A DNA stretch of 64,000 nucleotides. Origin: Ignelater luminosus (taxonomy: Eukaryota; Arthropoda; Insecta; Coleoptera; Elateridae). The notes below the pieces were generated by a model. It did no database searches and was not told where the DNA came from. It saw nothing but the letters and a program-made list of their open reading frames with translations. Where the stretch lies: contig VTPC01090561.1 in the NCBI GenBank assembly GCA_011009095.1, positions 116,751 through 180,750 of the forward strand. The letters are read 5' to 3'. A program made the translations under genes and the position numbers. This document shows, piece after piece, positions 49,641-62,600 of this stretch. The first letter of the stretch is position 1. Each line of letters begins with the position of its first letter.

Positions 49641-52430
49641 GTTGCACTTTGAATTTTATATTGATAACTTTATCGAGTAATGGTAACATTAAAAGAATGC
49701 ATAAAATGCAACCTTGCAGAACTATAAATACAGCCTGTTCTGACCTTATTTTCGTTTTTGTCCCACATTGCTTTAAACAATAAAGCGAACAGAAAGGATG
49801 GTAGCTTTTCGTGAGAAGTTACCAAGGTTTATTTCACAGTACGTACATAACGGGATTTTCGAAGATGCTCAATGCTAAATTTGCCTGCTCGTATCTTTTA
49901 GTTTACTAATTGTAATTACGTAACAAAGAGTTGAAATTAACTAATTTGATGCGTTAATTTAATAATTAAAACAGGGCGAACTTTAGAATCCCACGTTAAC
50001 CAACTTAATAAACAGGTTGATGGCCGAGATATGGTATTAAACGAAGGAGTGTCCTCTTTCATTGGAATTTTCGATCATTCCTCAAATATTTATTTTCAAG
50101 TCACGGAAGTTTTTTGTGTATTTGTATGTTCAAGAAATTATAATTATACATATTACGCTTATTAGGAAATGTTAATGGATGCAATTTTTTAGCTTCGTTT
50201 ATCAACTTACGAAAATATTACGCAGGTTTACCGGAAAAGTATCTAACGTATGCAAAAAAAACCGTTGCATTTGCATATATTGCAAAATGATATGTCAACG
50301 TACTTATATTAGTATAATATTCTTGTTTATTTGAAGGTTGTGTTATCGGACAAGCCAACAGAACGTCTGTAGTTTTCCTGCATATTGTAAAATATTAAAT
50401 GTTGTATAATCAAATCAAAATTTTATGCGTTTTTAAATATGAATGAGTATCATAAAAAAGATAATCGTTGCTTAATTTTCAACTAATCTAGCACAGTAGT
50501 ACGGCATATCTTCAATTTTAACGAACGGAAATGCAAGTTGAACGACCGTAGAACAAGTAGCAGGTTAAGTCTAATCAACGGCAGACATTTTGACACCAAA
50601 TTAGCGCGTACTTACAGTAAGCTAATATTTAAATTACTTACATTTATTTGAGATTTAAAAGAAAAAACACCTTCACACTTATTCCGAGGAGTTTGTTATT
50701 TGTAGATTTAACAGCTTTAAGTGTTGGTTTTGTTGACTTTTTAGTTTTTACGAACTAGTTATTACTTCACGTAGGTTGTTATGGACAAATTTGATGAAGT
50801 ACGGTCCATTATCTTTAGAAAGCATGTAGTTGTAATTTTTTCTGTTTTATCTAAATAAGCGAAAAATTAAAAAATATTTTTGTGACTATATAAAACAAAG
50901 TAATTTAATTCTTAATAATTTTTTTATCCCAGAAAGTAAATTACGACCAGAGTGCAGTTGAATAACAGCAAATGATTTTGTAGCGATAACGTGATGTTAT
51001 TTAGTTTGGCAATGTTTTTATACTGCAGAAAGCAAAACTATTGATGCCTTTTTTATAAAGGATAGAAATTTCTTGAAATACTTATCGATATGATGCGATT
51101 GCAATTAATTAATTATTGTTCTTAGCATCCAAAAGGAATATCTGGGAAAGGTAAAAGTATTTAATTTGTTTGTTTTATATTCTTAGAAATCCTTTCTAAA
51201 TTCTTCTGACTGATTGTATTCTGTATTGTGTTATGTTCAAACCCACTCACAATCACGCCGGTAACTATAAAAGATACAAACTCGAATTTTTTATTTTCAA
51301 GTTTTAATCTCCGCAAGACATTATTTAACCATATACTGCCTGTACTGTCATTTAGCGTAGTTCTTAATGAATTTCTCATAATTTCACTTAATATGTTACT
51401 ATAGTTTGATTTCTAAGTATTTTATGCCTTGGTATACGAACCAATTTGTTCGTGTAAAGTTTGAACAATTAGAAAGTATACTATGTTAGAAGACCAATTA
51501 TAAAATGGAAATAAAGATCAAGTATTTTGTTTACCAGGTGAGCTTCTTTGATGATATATAATAGCTGTTGCAATTGGAAAGTGTAACTGTTTTTGTAACC
51601 TTACTTCTTTCGCTACTGCGGCTTGCTCTCATCAGCGCAGCGGTCTGGTATTAAGAACGGAAACACCAATATCAAGCATATAAAAATTTATTGACAAACT
51701 CAAAATTCATGCACTCAAATTTTTGATAAACCAAGGAGAGGTGGTGAATACATTTTCTAATCTCTATAAATGCCTAAATGAAACTTTATTCGATATAAAA
51801 AAAATACTACAAACCGTTTTGTATTACGTAAACTGTACGTTCCAGTGAATAAACAAATAATCCTTTGTCAAAAAGCCAAAATCTACGCTTAAAAATATTA
51901 CCATCTCACCCCTACGTATATGGAGGAGTTTGTGACATAGTAATATGATGTTATAATAATTCTTCTTTTTGGGGAAGTTAGGCTGACGTACAGTGACTGC
52001 TAATATGATGTGTACTGTACCTCACTAGTAAAGTAATTAGTTGATTAAACTATTTAAAGAAAACCTAACTTGACAAATTACATAAACTTACTATGCTGTG
52101 TATTTTTTTGGATAAAATTGAAGCAGTACCTACCGCAAAGATGGATGCATCAGTACAGCAGGCGTAATATGCTAGTGGCCACCATCCTCAAAAAATTTTC
52201 CAACACTGTATGCATAAAGCAAATTTTCTTCAGGTTAAAATATACAGTTGGGCTCAAACATTAAATGTATAACTATTACAAAATATTAAAACCCCAAATT
52301 TAGGCAAATACAGCATCCCAAATATTGTCAAGAAAATATCATCCTGTCATAAATTCTAATTTGCAATTTATTTGAATCTATTAATGCACATTTATAATGA
52401 TATAATGCAGGTACAATATGGGACTATAAA
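49641..52430. other. AT-rich non-coding stretch
   Basis: About 51600-51660 is slightly GC-rich without a recognisable frame. The remaining frames are short. Nothing recognised. Confidence 0.55.
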
Positions 52431-52439
52431 CTAATAGTT

Positions 52440-53400
52440 TGACCAGGTTGGTAACCATTTTTAAGAATTGCAGCCGTTCACCGTCTCATCCAGTATCATC
52501 ATCTCTTTCGGGTTTACCATAACTGAAACAGTCTCCTGTTGAACACCACTGGTCAAATCAGAAGCACTTTGAAGCCTATAGTCAGCGCATTGCTGAAACA
52601 AATCTCATGTTAACTTTAATTCTTAAGCTAGAAGCCAAAACTCCATAAATTCAGCAACTCAACCTTATGCCAAAAACTCTTTTCTACCACACTCGTGTCC
52701 TAGATATAAGTCTAAAACTAAGATACAAAAGAAGCAAACCTGCTTCCCTACTATTCACTGCTATCGAGCATCTTTGTACTGATCAAGTAATTAAATACAA
52801 CAATAAAAAATATCTCTATCTATCTATTTTCTTCATTTAATGTAAGTGTATGTTGAACTTGCTGGTTTCAACACTTCTTCTTCTTAATTAAACAATTACA
52901 ACATATTACGTAACTATTTATTTTAACAAACAGAAAGCTGATGCACAAGTGGACTTGATTGCGTTACAAATACAAGTGATGCAACAACAAGCAGGACATG
53001 TGTAACTACTTTTGACCCTTAGGCCCTACCCTCCGTGGTGGCCGGAAACTGACCCAACGTGCCCCCGTACTCAACTACTGAGGGCGATAGGAAACAGACC
53101 CAACAGTAAGCCAAACGAATCCTAAAAATATTCAAAGCAAAAAGTAAACAAATTTTAAAGCAAAATCAGCTAATTACATTGAAAAAATTGGCTTCATCAC
53201 CTGATGAAGTGACCGCTCCGTCGCCAAACCAACTACCCGATAAAATCTGTGGACCTACACAAACAAACAAAACAACATATACACTGTTTGCCGAAACCTA
53301 TAGTGGAATCACAGACGACTTTGTTCTACCCTCAATTAACGGTCAAAAAGCCGTTAGAAGAATAACGTTTAAAGAACTTTTAAAATTCTTAAAATGATTT
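52440..53400 (+). other. GC-richer region with coding-like frames, probably a decayed repeat, unidentified
   Basis: The first part (52440-52800) gives plus-strand sequence such as VEHHWSNQKHFEAYSQRIAE and ends in AATAAAAAATATC with a short TATC repeat (about 52800-52827), which looks like the 3' end and tail of a retroelement. The second part contains the motif GGAAAC(T/A)GACCCAAC twice (about 53044-53059 and 53090-53105). It then has a frame open from 53110 to its stop at 53397 that includes LASSPDEVTAPSPNQLPDKI and FVLPSINGQKAVRRITFKEL. The family could not be named. A retroelement gag-like or ORF1-like fragment is an inference from context only. Confidence 0.3.
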
Positions 53401-56400
53401 TAAATAATGATGAAATCCCAGAGATAGCAAGCAAATACATGTATTCTCTGCAATAATTTAATCCTTTTAAGTCTGCCAACTAATTGAATTGGTGAGTTTG
53501 GAAAGTTTAAGTCCATTTTTGACAAAATGAAGTTGTACATTTCAGATTCTATTTAGATGCATGTTGAAAATCTTACCAGCACCCTATTATTGATATATTT
53601 TTCAAGAGAAAAAGAAACTGTAACCATAAACCTATGTTTTTACGATGTGGGGGTTTTTTTCAAAACTGCGTAGATTAGACTTACATAGTTCCTTTCAAGA
53701 CTGAGCCATTCAACTATACAGTCGAGTTATTATCTTAGGAATGCTAAATTTAAGATGATTAGAAACTATTCTGTGTAAACGGCGTGTATCTTCTCCCCAA
53801 AAGAGTTAACATTTAGGCTTGCCAATAGGGCAAGCAGAGAAAGCATCGCGAGGCTAAATCAATCGTTCTATGTTCTTAGGTTCGTAAAGCCTTTTGAAGG
53901 AAGTTGTAGGTTTGCAATTGTTTGGGAAACGTTTGTCAATGTGAATTGTTATTATCTAGTAGCTGCTTGCTATTTTGTATTTTTTCATGATGGTAAAAAA
54001 ATACATTTTGCCTTCAAATTATTTATTGTTTTTGCTGTCGACCCAAATTGTGAAACAATATGAGTAGTTAAATTTAAAAGTTTCTTGAAAAAGTTTTTTC
54101 TCAATTAATGGGGATCATACTAGATTATCTTTGCGCTAGAGCTAATCGCGCAGCATTATTTCCGCTAGTTTTGCTATATCTCAGAAATGCTAAATAATAT
54201 CCACCTAATTCACAGATTTGTTTTCTAACCATAGCGCATATTTGGTGTTATTCTGATAAGAATCTAAATTTCTAACTAAGTAAAAATAGGAAACATAACC
54301 TTGGTCTAAACGAGTTACCCAGCAAAGAAGACGACACGTGTTCTTCATATGTAGAATCCTTCCCGTTAAAACGAAGAACGTAGTGAATTTAAGTTTCACT
54401 GTTTCTGCAAAATTTTCTTGGAAAACATAAAACAGCAGCAAGTCAAACAAGGACTAAAAACAGGTACCCAATTTCATGAATTTCAAAGAAAAGGATACGG
54501 TACTGTCTCGGGTGTGAGCTTACTATTAACATAAAATAGATGACCTTGCCAAGGACTACCAAACTCTGATCTCAGCGTTATTGCTATATTGCGTAAGATT
54601 TCGTGTCAGTATCGGACAGCACAAGGAAGCCACTGCCTGGAAAAACCCATACCGGGTATGAGGTTCGTAAGAAAATATTCTGAGCATCAAACAGATTTCT
54701 TGTAATTTATAAAATTCGCATAAAAACATTGTGGACTGGCTTGTCGACTAGCATAAATAATGTTTGTAGTACATTTTAAATTTCTTTTAGAGACAACACA
54801 GCTAGAAATCTACCGAGATTTAATACTTACAACTTTTTGCAGCATTGAAAAAAAATTGTATGATACAGGTTGGTAACAAATGTGACGATTGACGACTGAG
54901 AAATCTTTTGCAAATATTTTATAGCTAAACATATTAGATTTGATTTGGCAATAAAGGTACAAATTAGAATAATTTTTCAGAAACCACAGTTAAATGGAAA
55001 ATTCTTGGCAATCTTACGTTTTAAGATCATTAATTATCCTTAGCACGTTTTATAGTTAGTGACTGATTCTGTATTAGGTACCTCAAATACTCGAAACTGT
55101 TATTTGGTTAATGAAAATCTTAAACTTAACACTAATTTGAAATTAGGTGTTTAGAAATTCAAGTTTATATAACTAGTTAGAGAGTTATGCAACAAGACAT
55201 TTTTTCATTCGTTGATTTGCAGGATTAATTGCTTTGATTGTTTATGAGGCATAAACTTTAACGTTTGTGATTAAAACCTTTCGGTTTAGACATCTCAATA
55301 GAATTACTTGTTGTTTCCTTATCAACTCGTTGTAGTAGGTTATATTTAGATTTTCTCATCTTTTTTATTGTTTACATACTATAACGATTCCTTTTAAAGA
55401 AAGCATCCGAAACCAATTTTACTTAGCGTAGAAATATCCGAAACCAAATGTGTGACGTCAATTTTGTCAACACAAACCAAGAGTTAAGAAATCTTCAATT
55501 TACTTCAAAGAAAATTATTAACGCGTTGGTGTTCGTTATATTTTATAATAATTAATAAAAATAGAAGGATAAAATTATACCATGTTCTATGTGGTAGAAT
55601 CCAGAATGTTTCATAGGTATTGTACCCATTCTCTTAATAATTTTTGAAGGACTTAAAAATAATAATTTGAAATAACAAACTTTCCACTGTTTAAGTGGAA
55701 GATTTAAATAAATGACCATGAATAGACATCCCAGTGAATGCACTTTATTATTAAACGGGTTTTCTGTCTTTTTTTTCGTAACCGTGTTAGTCAAAACAAA
55801 CATTTAATTGAAATAATATAAATTATTTGCTAATTAGGTAATCGAGATTTAGACAAAAACGAAATTTCTTAAGTATTTTTCGTTAGAAGTTGCTTCAGAC
55901 AATTAGCATGAGTCAACATCAAAACAGCTTGAAGGCAATAGTAGATATTTCTTTTCTTGTTACATCAAAACCTGTAATTATAGTGTCTGCATACCTACAA
56001 TATAAAAAATGACTTATTTTCTAAATTTAATAATAGCACGTAACTAATCTAAATTATAATTACGTAAATGAAATGAAAATTCTATTTTTAAAAGTCTCGT
56101 TAATTTCCGATTTTACCAGAAGAGACTTTTTTTGAAACAAAACTTTTGGTAGCACGATTCGGGCATTTAACTTGATATGTTCGATCTCTGCTCTAGGGAA
56201 AAGCCAGAGGAGGTAAGATCCCTTAGGATTTCTCCAACCGGAGATTTATGTATGCTGTAGCATTACACGGTTGAAGCAAAATGTATTTTTGTAATTCTGT
56301 TTCTTTTGTGTCACATGGAAAAAAATATTATTTTACTTTATTAATTTATAATGGCTAATGTGTTCCAAGTTTCTTTGAGATTGGTAGATAATCTTGAAAC

Positions 56401-57200
56401 AGTACGAATAGTTTAGGATAATAGTAATTTTTGCACTTTCATGGTATATCTAGTACTACTGTTTAATACATCGTACTACTACGTATGAAGATGTTTTTAA
56501 ACGTAGGTAGACCGTAAAAATTAGTATTAATTTTTAAGTAGGTTAAGAGTTGGTGGAGAACAAAATAATTCTTAAAATTTGTTTTGGTAAAGAAATTTGT
56601 TATTCTAGATACAATAAAAATAAATACTGTTAATAATATTATTTTGTAAGAAACGAAATCAACTAAATTAGGTCATATTTTTAAATCTATTTTGGTATGA
56701 ATATGCGTCCCTTTGTTAATTAATTTAATTAATTTATACATTAAGAAGATATGAACATAAAATTGATAACGAAAAATATAATTAACTTGGATATATAAAA
56801 TTTCACACAGAAGACCAAATGTTTTTAAATCAAAATTCAAATTTGGTTTACAAAATTACAATCACGCTTAAATCATTGCAGTTATAATGTTCATAAATCA
56901 TAATTCTGTAGCAATTTCAGTTTATAATAATGAAGTTTTTAATTAAACCACGATATTCGAATACAAAAGAAAGAAAAAAACGGCTTGAGTTGTCCAAGGT
57001 TCGCGTGCTGAATTCATGATTCAAATTGTCCGAAACGAGTAGACGATAAAGTTTAGTATCATGATGGCCGTTCAATTTTTGTTTTTTTATGTAATAGTTT
57101 TGTAATTTTAAGTATTATATATCTAATTAAGCTCAATATAAGAAAGTCCTAGTAACCGATGTGCGATACTTCTGGGTTCTAACCAATTTCTTTTTGTTTC
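53401..57200. other. AT-rich non-coding stretch
   Basis: CATACCGGGTATG near 54648-54660 forms a short hairpin. The minus frames at 54205-54450 and 55552-55803 are chance-like. Nothing recognised. Confidence 0.55.
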
Positions 57201-57202
57201 AG

Positions 57203-57391
57203 GTAAGGCCGTGTATAGACACTGGTGGTAATCTAACCCTAACTAAGTACATAAGTTTTGGTAAGTGTTTAGTAAATGAATTCTTGGTTGTAGTTTTCGA
57301 TATGTCTAGAAATATTTTCCTTTTCTATCAAACTCAGATTAAATTAGCGTCAGTAGAGGAACTCGACGGTCATTTAATGGAATTGACACAG
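57203..57391 (+). other. Two exon-like segments within an open frame, unidentified
   Basis: A segment at 57203-57260 is preceded by TTTCTTTTTGTTTCAG and followed by GTAAGT, and reads VRPCIDTGGNLTLTKYISF. A second segment at 57338-57391 (54 nt) is preceded by TTTTCTATCAAACTCAG and followed by GTAACT, and reads IKLASVEELDGHLMELTQ. Both lie in one 99-codon open plus frame (57161-57460). The open phase of the first does not match the second when spliced together, so they may be alternative exons, unrelated, or chance. The neighbouring LTR-element fossil starts about 1.5 kb to the right. Confidence 0.25.
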
Positions 57392-57623
57392 GTAACTATG
57401 TTCCTCCTTCAAGAAAACGAAACGACTTGGAACCCGATTTGCTTGTGTTTATCTCTATAGCTCAAACTATTGCTTAAATATGTAAATAATTCAAAACAAC
57501 CTCTCAGTTCGTTCAGTTAAAATTAAGCTAATTATTGAAACTGCAAGAGTTAAAATGCTTTCAGTGTGTTCCAAACTTAGGAACAAGCGATTTTGCTATG
57601 TTATGGAAGATCCCACACACATA

Positions 57624-58850
57624 ACACATCGTTCAATAAGTCCCGAGACTAACCCAGAGATGGTGCTAGTAGTACCAAACTATCCACGTTTCCCTAGAGT
57701 GCGAACCTTCACATGAAACGTGTAAAAATTTCACGTCGATTGGACCACAAACAGCAGAGTTATCGAGGTTAGAGTAAAGTCACTTTGTAATTTGTTTGAA
57801 AAATGGAACAAAGCGAGTTTCGCGTGTTGATAAAACATTGTTTTTTAATGGGTAAAAACACCGTAGAAGCCCAGCAATGGCTTGAGAAAGGTTACCCGGA
57901 CTCCTCTCCATCCAAATCAACGATTTGTCGTTGGTATGCTGAGTTTAAACGTGGTCGTACGGACACAAACGATGCGGAACGTTCGGGTAGGCCTTTGGAA
58001 GCCGTTACACCGGAAAATGTGAGTGAAGTATTCAAAATCGTAATGAAAAATCGCAAAGTAAAGGTCCGTGAGATTGCAGAAATGACACAGATATCATCTG
58101 GAAGCGTATTTACAATCCTTCATGAAAAATTGAGCATGAAAAAGGTTTTTTCCAAGTGGGTGCCGCGATTGCTTTCAATGGAACAAAAACAGCAACGAAT
58201 CGACGATTCAGAGAGCTGTTTATCGCTATTTACTCGCAATAAAAAGGATTTCCTGCGTCGATACGTGACCATGGATGAAACATGGATACATCATTTCACT
58301 CCAGAGTCGAATCGGCAATCATCTGAGTGGCGCATGGCTGGCGAAAGCCGCGCAAAGCGTCCAAAAACGCAGCAATCTGCTGGCAAAGTCATGGCGTCTG
58401 TTTTTTGGGATACACATGGCGTCATTTTCATTGACTACCTGGAAACAGGTAAATCGATCAACAGTGATTATTATATTGACTTGTTGGTACGTTTGAAGGA
58501 GGAGATCGCAGCAAAACGACCGCACATGAAGAAGAAAAAAATCCTTTTTCAGCAAGACAATGCACCCGTATTCGCCAGATTTAGCCTCCAGCGACTACTG
58601 GCTCTTTGCTGATCTCAAAAAAATGCTCCAGGGAAAAAAATTTGGCTCGAATGAGGAGGTCATTGCCGAAACTGAAGCCTATTTTGAAGCAAAGGATAAA
58701 TCCTTCTATAAACATGGTATAGAAATATTGGAAAGGCGTTGGAAAGATTGTATCACTCTAAAAGGAGATTATATTGATGAATAAAAATGATTTTTGAAAA
58801 AAAAATGTTGTTTTCGTTGTTAGTCTCGGGACTATTATTGAACGATGTGT
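57624..58850 (+). mobile_element. Mariner transposon, irritans (Himar1-like) type, complete ends
   Basis: The terminal inverted repeats start ACACATCGTTCAATAA at both ends (57624 inward and 58850 inward) and continue into AGTCCCGAGACTAAC. The right copy carries two extra bases after CAATA. A TA target duplication flanks the element exactly (57622-57623 and 58851-58852). The length is 1227 bp with a single intronless transposase frame. It sits directly against the Ty3/gypsy fossil that begins at its right flank, so it probably inserted into or beside that older element. The ends are intact but the transposase is internally deleted, so the copy is non-autonomous. Confidence 0.95.
57803..58784 (+). 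pseudogene. Himar1-like mariner transposase with internal deletion
   Basis: The start is the ATG at 57803 (MEQSEFRVLIKHCFLMGKNT, close to Himar1 MEKKEFRVLIKYCFLKGKNT). The frame is uninterrupted for 254 codons through the N-terminal paired helix-turn-helix region, the WVPRLL linker (about residue 119), the first catalytic Asp in YVTMDETW (about residue 158) and the second in FQQDNAP (about residue 252). At 58565-58570 about 68 bases are missing relative to Himar1, removing the 23 residues between NAP and YSPDL and shifting the frame. The original frame resumes at YSPDLASSDYW, with the third Asp, and runs to the TAA at 58784 (ends KGDYIDE). The DD34D spacing is destroyed, so the protein cannot be active. 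Without the deletion it would be about 349 residues, the normal size. No other stop is present, so inactivation looks fairly recent. Confidence 0.95.
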
Positions 58851-58852
58851 TA

Positions 58853-59640
58853 CATATGCGTTAATTTTTGGTATCGATTCTTGGCCAACCAGAGGCATAA
58901 TGTCAGATATTCTTCTTGAAAAGTGGAGATTCTTTATGGACAATCTAGTTTCTGTGAATCCTCCCAATTAACTTTTGATGTTATCCTATCCCATGATGTT
59001 CAACAAGAAACCGATGAAAAGTTAGATAAAATATTAGTGTTAGGGGTTGTCGAGAAATTCAATAGTTCCACGTTGATCGTTTCTGCATCGACTTTTCACA
59101 GGTTGAATAGTGACAAAAAGGACGCGTATCGATTCCTTATGTTACAGCTATATTGGACAGATTACAAGATGCAAATTCATCACTTCATTACATTAAGTCC
59201 GTTTCTTGACAAATACTCGTGGAAGAAGATTTAAAGCCATTTATGGTTTATTTCAGTTTGAGCTAATGCCTTTTGGTTTGTAACTTTACGTGTTCGTGTA
59301 TCTTGATGATGTCTTCCGATCAATCTTGAAAAGATTTACACCAGCTTGAGTTTTATTCTGAAAGTCAACGTATATTAATAGTGGCTTCATGGTATAGGTG
59401 CTTCATTATAATTTTCTTTAGATATTATTGTCCCATTAACGAATCTGTTGAAGAAAAATAAAGTATTTCGTTGGGATAAATTTTCAAATGTATTTAATAT
59501 CATTAAAAAGCAGTTGGTTGGTGGACCTACCTATTCATTTTGTGCTTGAAACTGAAATGCATCTCATTACTCAACGACTAGTAGTAGCTGATTTTTGTCA
59601 AAATTCTTGATTATAGCGAGTATAGAGTCAAATTTGTATA
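58853..59640 (+). mobile_element. Ty3/gypsy-type LTR retrotransposon fossil (pol, reverse-transcriptase part)
   Basis: The segment starts immediately right of mariner 2 with sequence resembling the stretch between protease and reverse transcriptase of Ty3/gypsy pol. It continues with the N-terminal part of the reverse transcriptase (block DEKLDKILVLGVVEKFNSST), the region of the LMPFGL block, the catalytic YLDD box (about 59295-59315) and the start of the connection to RNase H (TNLLKKNKVF-like). No gag, integrase or LTRs were found, so it is a fragment. It is clearly broken, with at least five interruptions, and looks old. The mariner at its left edge is better preserved and therefore younger. 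Confidence 0.8.
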
Positions 59641-62600
59641 TGGTGCCCATGCAAATCCATGACTAGAGCTAGTGTGCTGGTAGGGTTTGTTACATTTGTT
59701 TAAGATCAATTTAGATTGAGACGAACTTTTACTGTATTCGATTTCATGTTCGTAATGATTCCGAATGAAGCTGTTACCTACACATTATACAATTGTAGAT
59801 AGTAGATTAATCGTATAGCAAATTACATGTAAGATATTGTTTAATCCGGTTTGAGCTTTACATATCTTTAAAGAGATTCCTACCGTTTATCTTCAATTAT
59901 AAATTGTAGATGTAATTCTTCTTAGGTTTAATTGTTTTCACTTACTTTCTGCTACAAGTAAAATAGTCCTCCCTATTGTAATAGAGAATCTCCCTTATTA
60001 TTTTCTGTTTTAGAATTTCTTTTTGTTAATCTTTTATATACTGCCGCAAATAATTATATAAATTATCAGATTGGACATAGTTCGTTATAACTTCCGCATT
60101 TAAAATCCCATTTTTGACGCGTTGTTGGTATGTAGGTTGTGTTTTGTTAGTAGCTCTTTATCAATATCCATTTAATACCATCTGCATGATATTTATTGAT
60201 ATTAACTTGTTGAATTGACAGACAGCTTATGAGACTATAATTCAACAAAGCATAAAACAAATATATAAAAATAAGTGCACAATATAATATAGGTATATAA
60301 ATAATATATAAAATATAACCTTCCTTATTCTCAACTTTGTTAGCTGAAAATAGGGTGTAATAAAAAAGACACTTGTCATTGTGACTTGTGAGGAAGCTAA
60401 CACTTCAGATAAAATAAGAATGTCCTTTCTAAATCAAAAGGAAGTTCGAGATTCTTTTCCTTTTGTCCTATCGATAGCATCGACAAGATGCCTTTCGTTA
60501 TCTCTTTGCAATTTCTTAAGTTTCTCCATAAAGTCATTTCCTGTTACAGTCTTTATCTTCACCATTCAATTTAAAATTTAAATGTTTAAAAGGAAAAGAA
60601 ATTCCAATTGGATTTCTAAGTAAGTACACCATCTAATATATCTATTCGCCTACGTGTCGAGATAAGATTTATAGATGTTATAAAATACAAATGTAGATGG
60701 TCCCTCAGTATCAGTATTCGATTGTTCCTAGTATTGTAATAATCTCCTTTGATTTAGTAGATCAGTAACCAGTTACGGTTTACTATAAAATTAATTAGAA
60801 TGATGCTAAACAAGGCGGATATTTTTGTATTGAATAACGTTGCTTTCAATAGAACAGTGTAAAATCATATAATTTTATTGTTGATCATGAAGTAGTAATT
60901 AAATTCGTACCACTTTTCGTTTTTGTACATGTATATGAAAAAATGCAAAAGCGTGTTCTTGTACAAATGAAAATTTCTTTATTTTATTATTAAGAATGGC
61001 AAGAAATATCTTTAGTACCTAGCACTTCGAAACAATAAGTCATATAAATACGAAATTATTGCATTCTGTTTAACACCTTTGTACCAATCACATTATTGTA
61101 TGTCTATTGCGATAATTTTATATTTCTGTTATTATTTTGTGCCATAATAATTTTTATTGAATAGAAAACAATATAAACCTTCTATAAACAAGTGCATATT
61201 CTTAACAGTATACTTCGCTGTTGAATTGGTTACTAATTTATTATAAATTGTGACGTCATATCGTTATGGAATAAAAATTGGTTTGGCGAAGCCTGAGGTT
61301 TTTCTCTGAAGAGATGTTTGTGTACTTTACGCGATGACGTAATTCACTAGTAAACAGAACAGGTCTTCTACAACAAAAAAAATAATGATCATAAAAATGC
61401 TACCAATAAAATTCCAATTCGTACAAGAAAGTACTAAACATCATTAAATGACATAAATAATATTCTCAGCTGGAAAAGATAATGATCGCATTATAAATTT
61501 CAAAATATAAATAACAATTCAGTCTGTACAGAATTATGTAAACCATAGAAAAGTGCAAATGCCAATTTAATGGAGGCGTAAATTGGACATATTCTATTTT
61601 TTTACACGATTTATATTTAGAAAAACGCTAAATTTATTTCATAGCATTATATATTTAATCCTAATACACTTCTTTTAACATTCATTATTATAAAAAAAGT
61701 TTCCAAATCTATAATTAGCTATTCTAAATAAATTTGTCCATTAACCTTTTCTGACTTACTAAAAAAAGGTGAAACGTCAGATATACAAGATATAAAAGAA
61801 ATAGAGCTGCCGAAAATATATTATAACAAATCAATTTATAATACAGTATTAAATTTAAAAATAAAAATTTAAACAACTTTTACTGTACTTTCTCTTATAT
61901 TTTAAAGTGCATTTAGATCATTATTGTATTTTGACAAGAATGCGGTTAATGAGATTCATATGCTTTTAATACTTTTGTTTTTATGGTTTTCCTAGACCTG
62001 TTGGTTGATTTTTTTGATTGTACTGGTGTAAAATTCCTCGAAACGCCGATTTAATGTCTAAATAAAAGCAATAAAAGCTACTTAATATATGAGACTGAAC
62101 TTTCCAACGCTTAAGATTAATAAATCATAGAAATGACAGATTCGTTAAATTATCTCATTTTTTCATTATGGAACAATAAAAATGCTGTGTTTAAAGGTTT
62201 AACGAATCCAGAATAGTTAAAAAGAATCAAACCGTATATAAAAGAAATTGAAATTACTTACACTTATGCTAGTAAAAATAAAGAATGAGATAAAAGAACA
62301 AATGCAAATTCTTTAGGTTAATTCTAGATGTCTAATTCGCACAATAGCCGAAATAAATTCGAATCCCGAGTGTAAATAGAGGCAAATGCTCAGATGCCAA
62401 AGAGAGTTGATTTTGAGCGTTTCGTGAATTGGTCAGCATCCCAGTTGAGTTACTTCTTCTTCTAGGTATTGATAAGGATAACCTTAAAATATAGTGTTGG
62501 GTGTTGTTGTAGTTTTGTATTAATTTGTGTGACTTAAGATTTTAAGAATACACACTTTGTAGGTAACTGTACAACTAGCGATACATACTCATTTGCTAAA

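Noticed and set aside
58275-58555. Alternative plus and minus frames inside mariner 2
   Set aside because: Shadows of the transposase frame, with no independent support.
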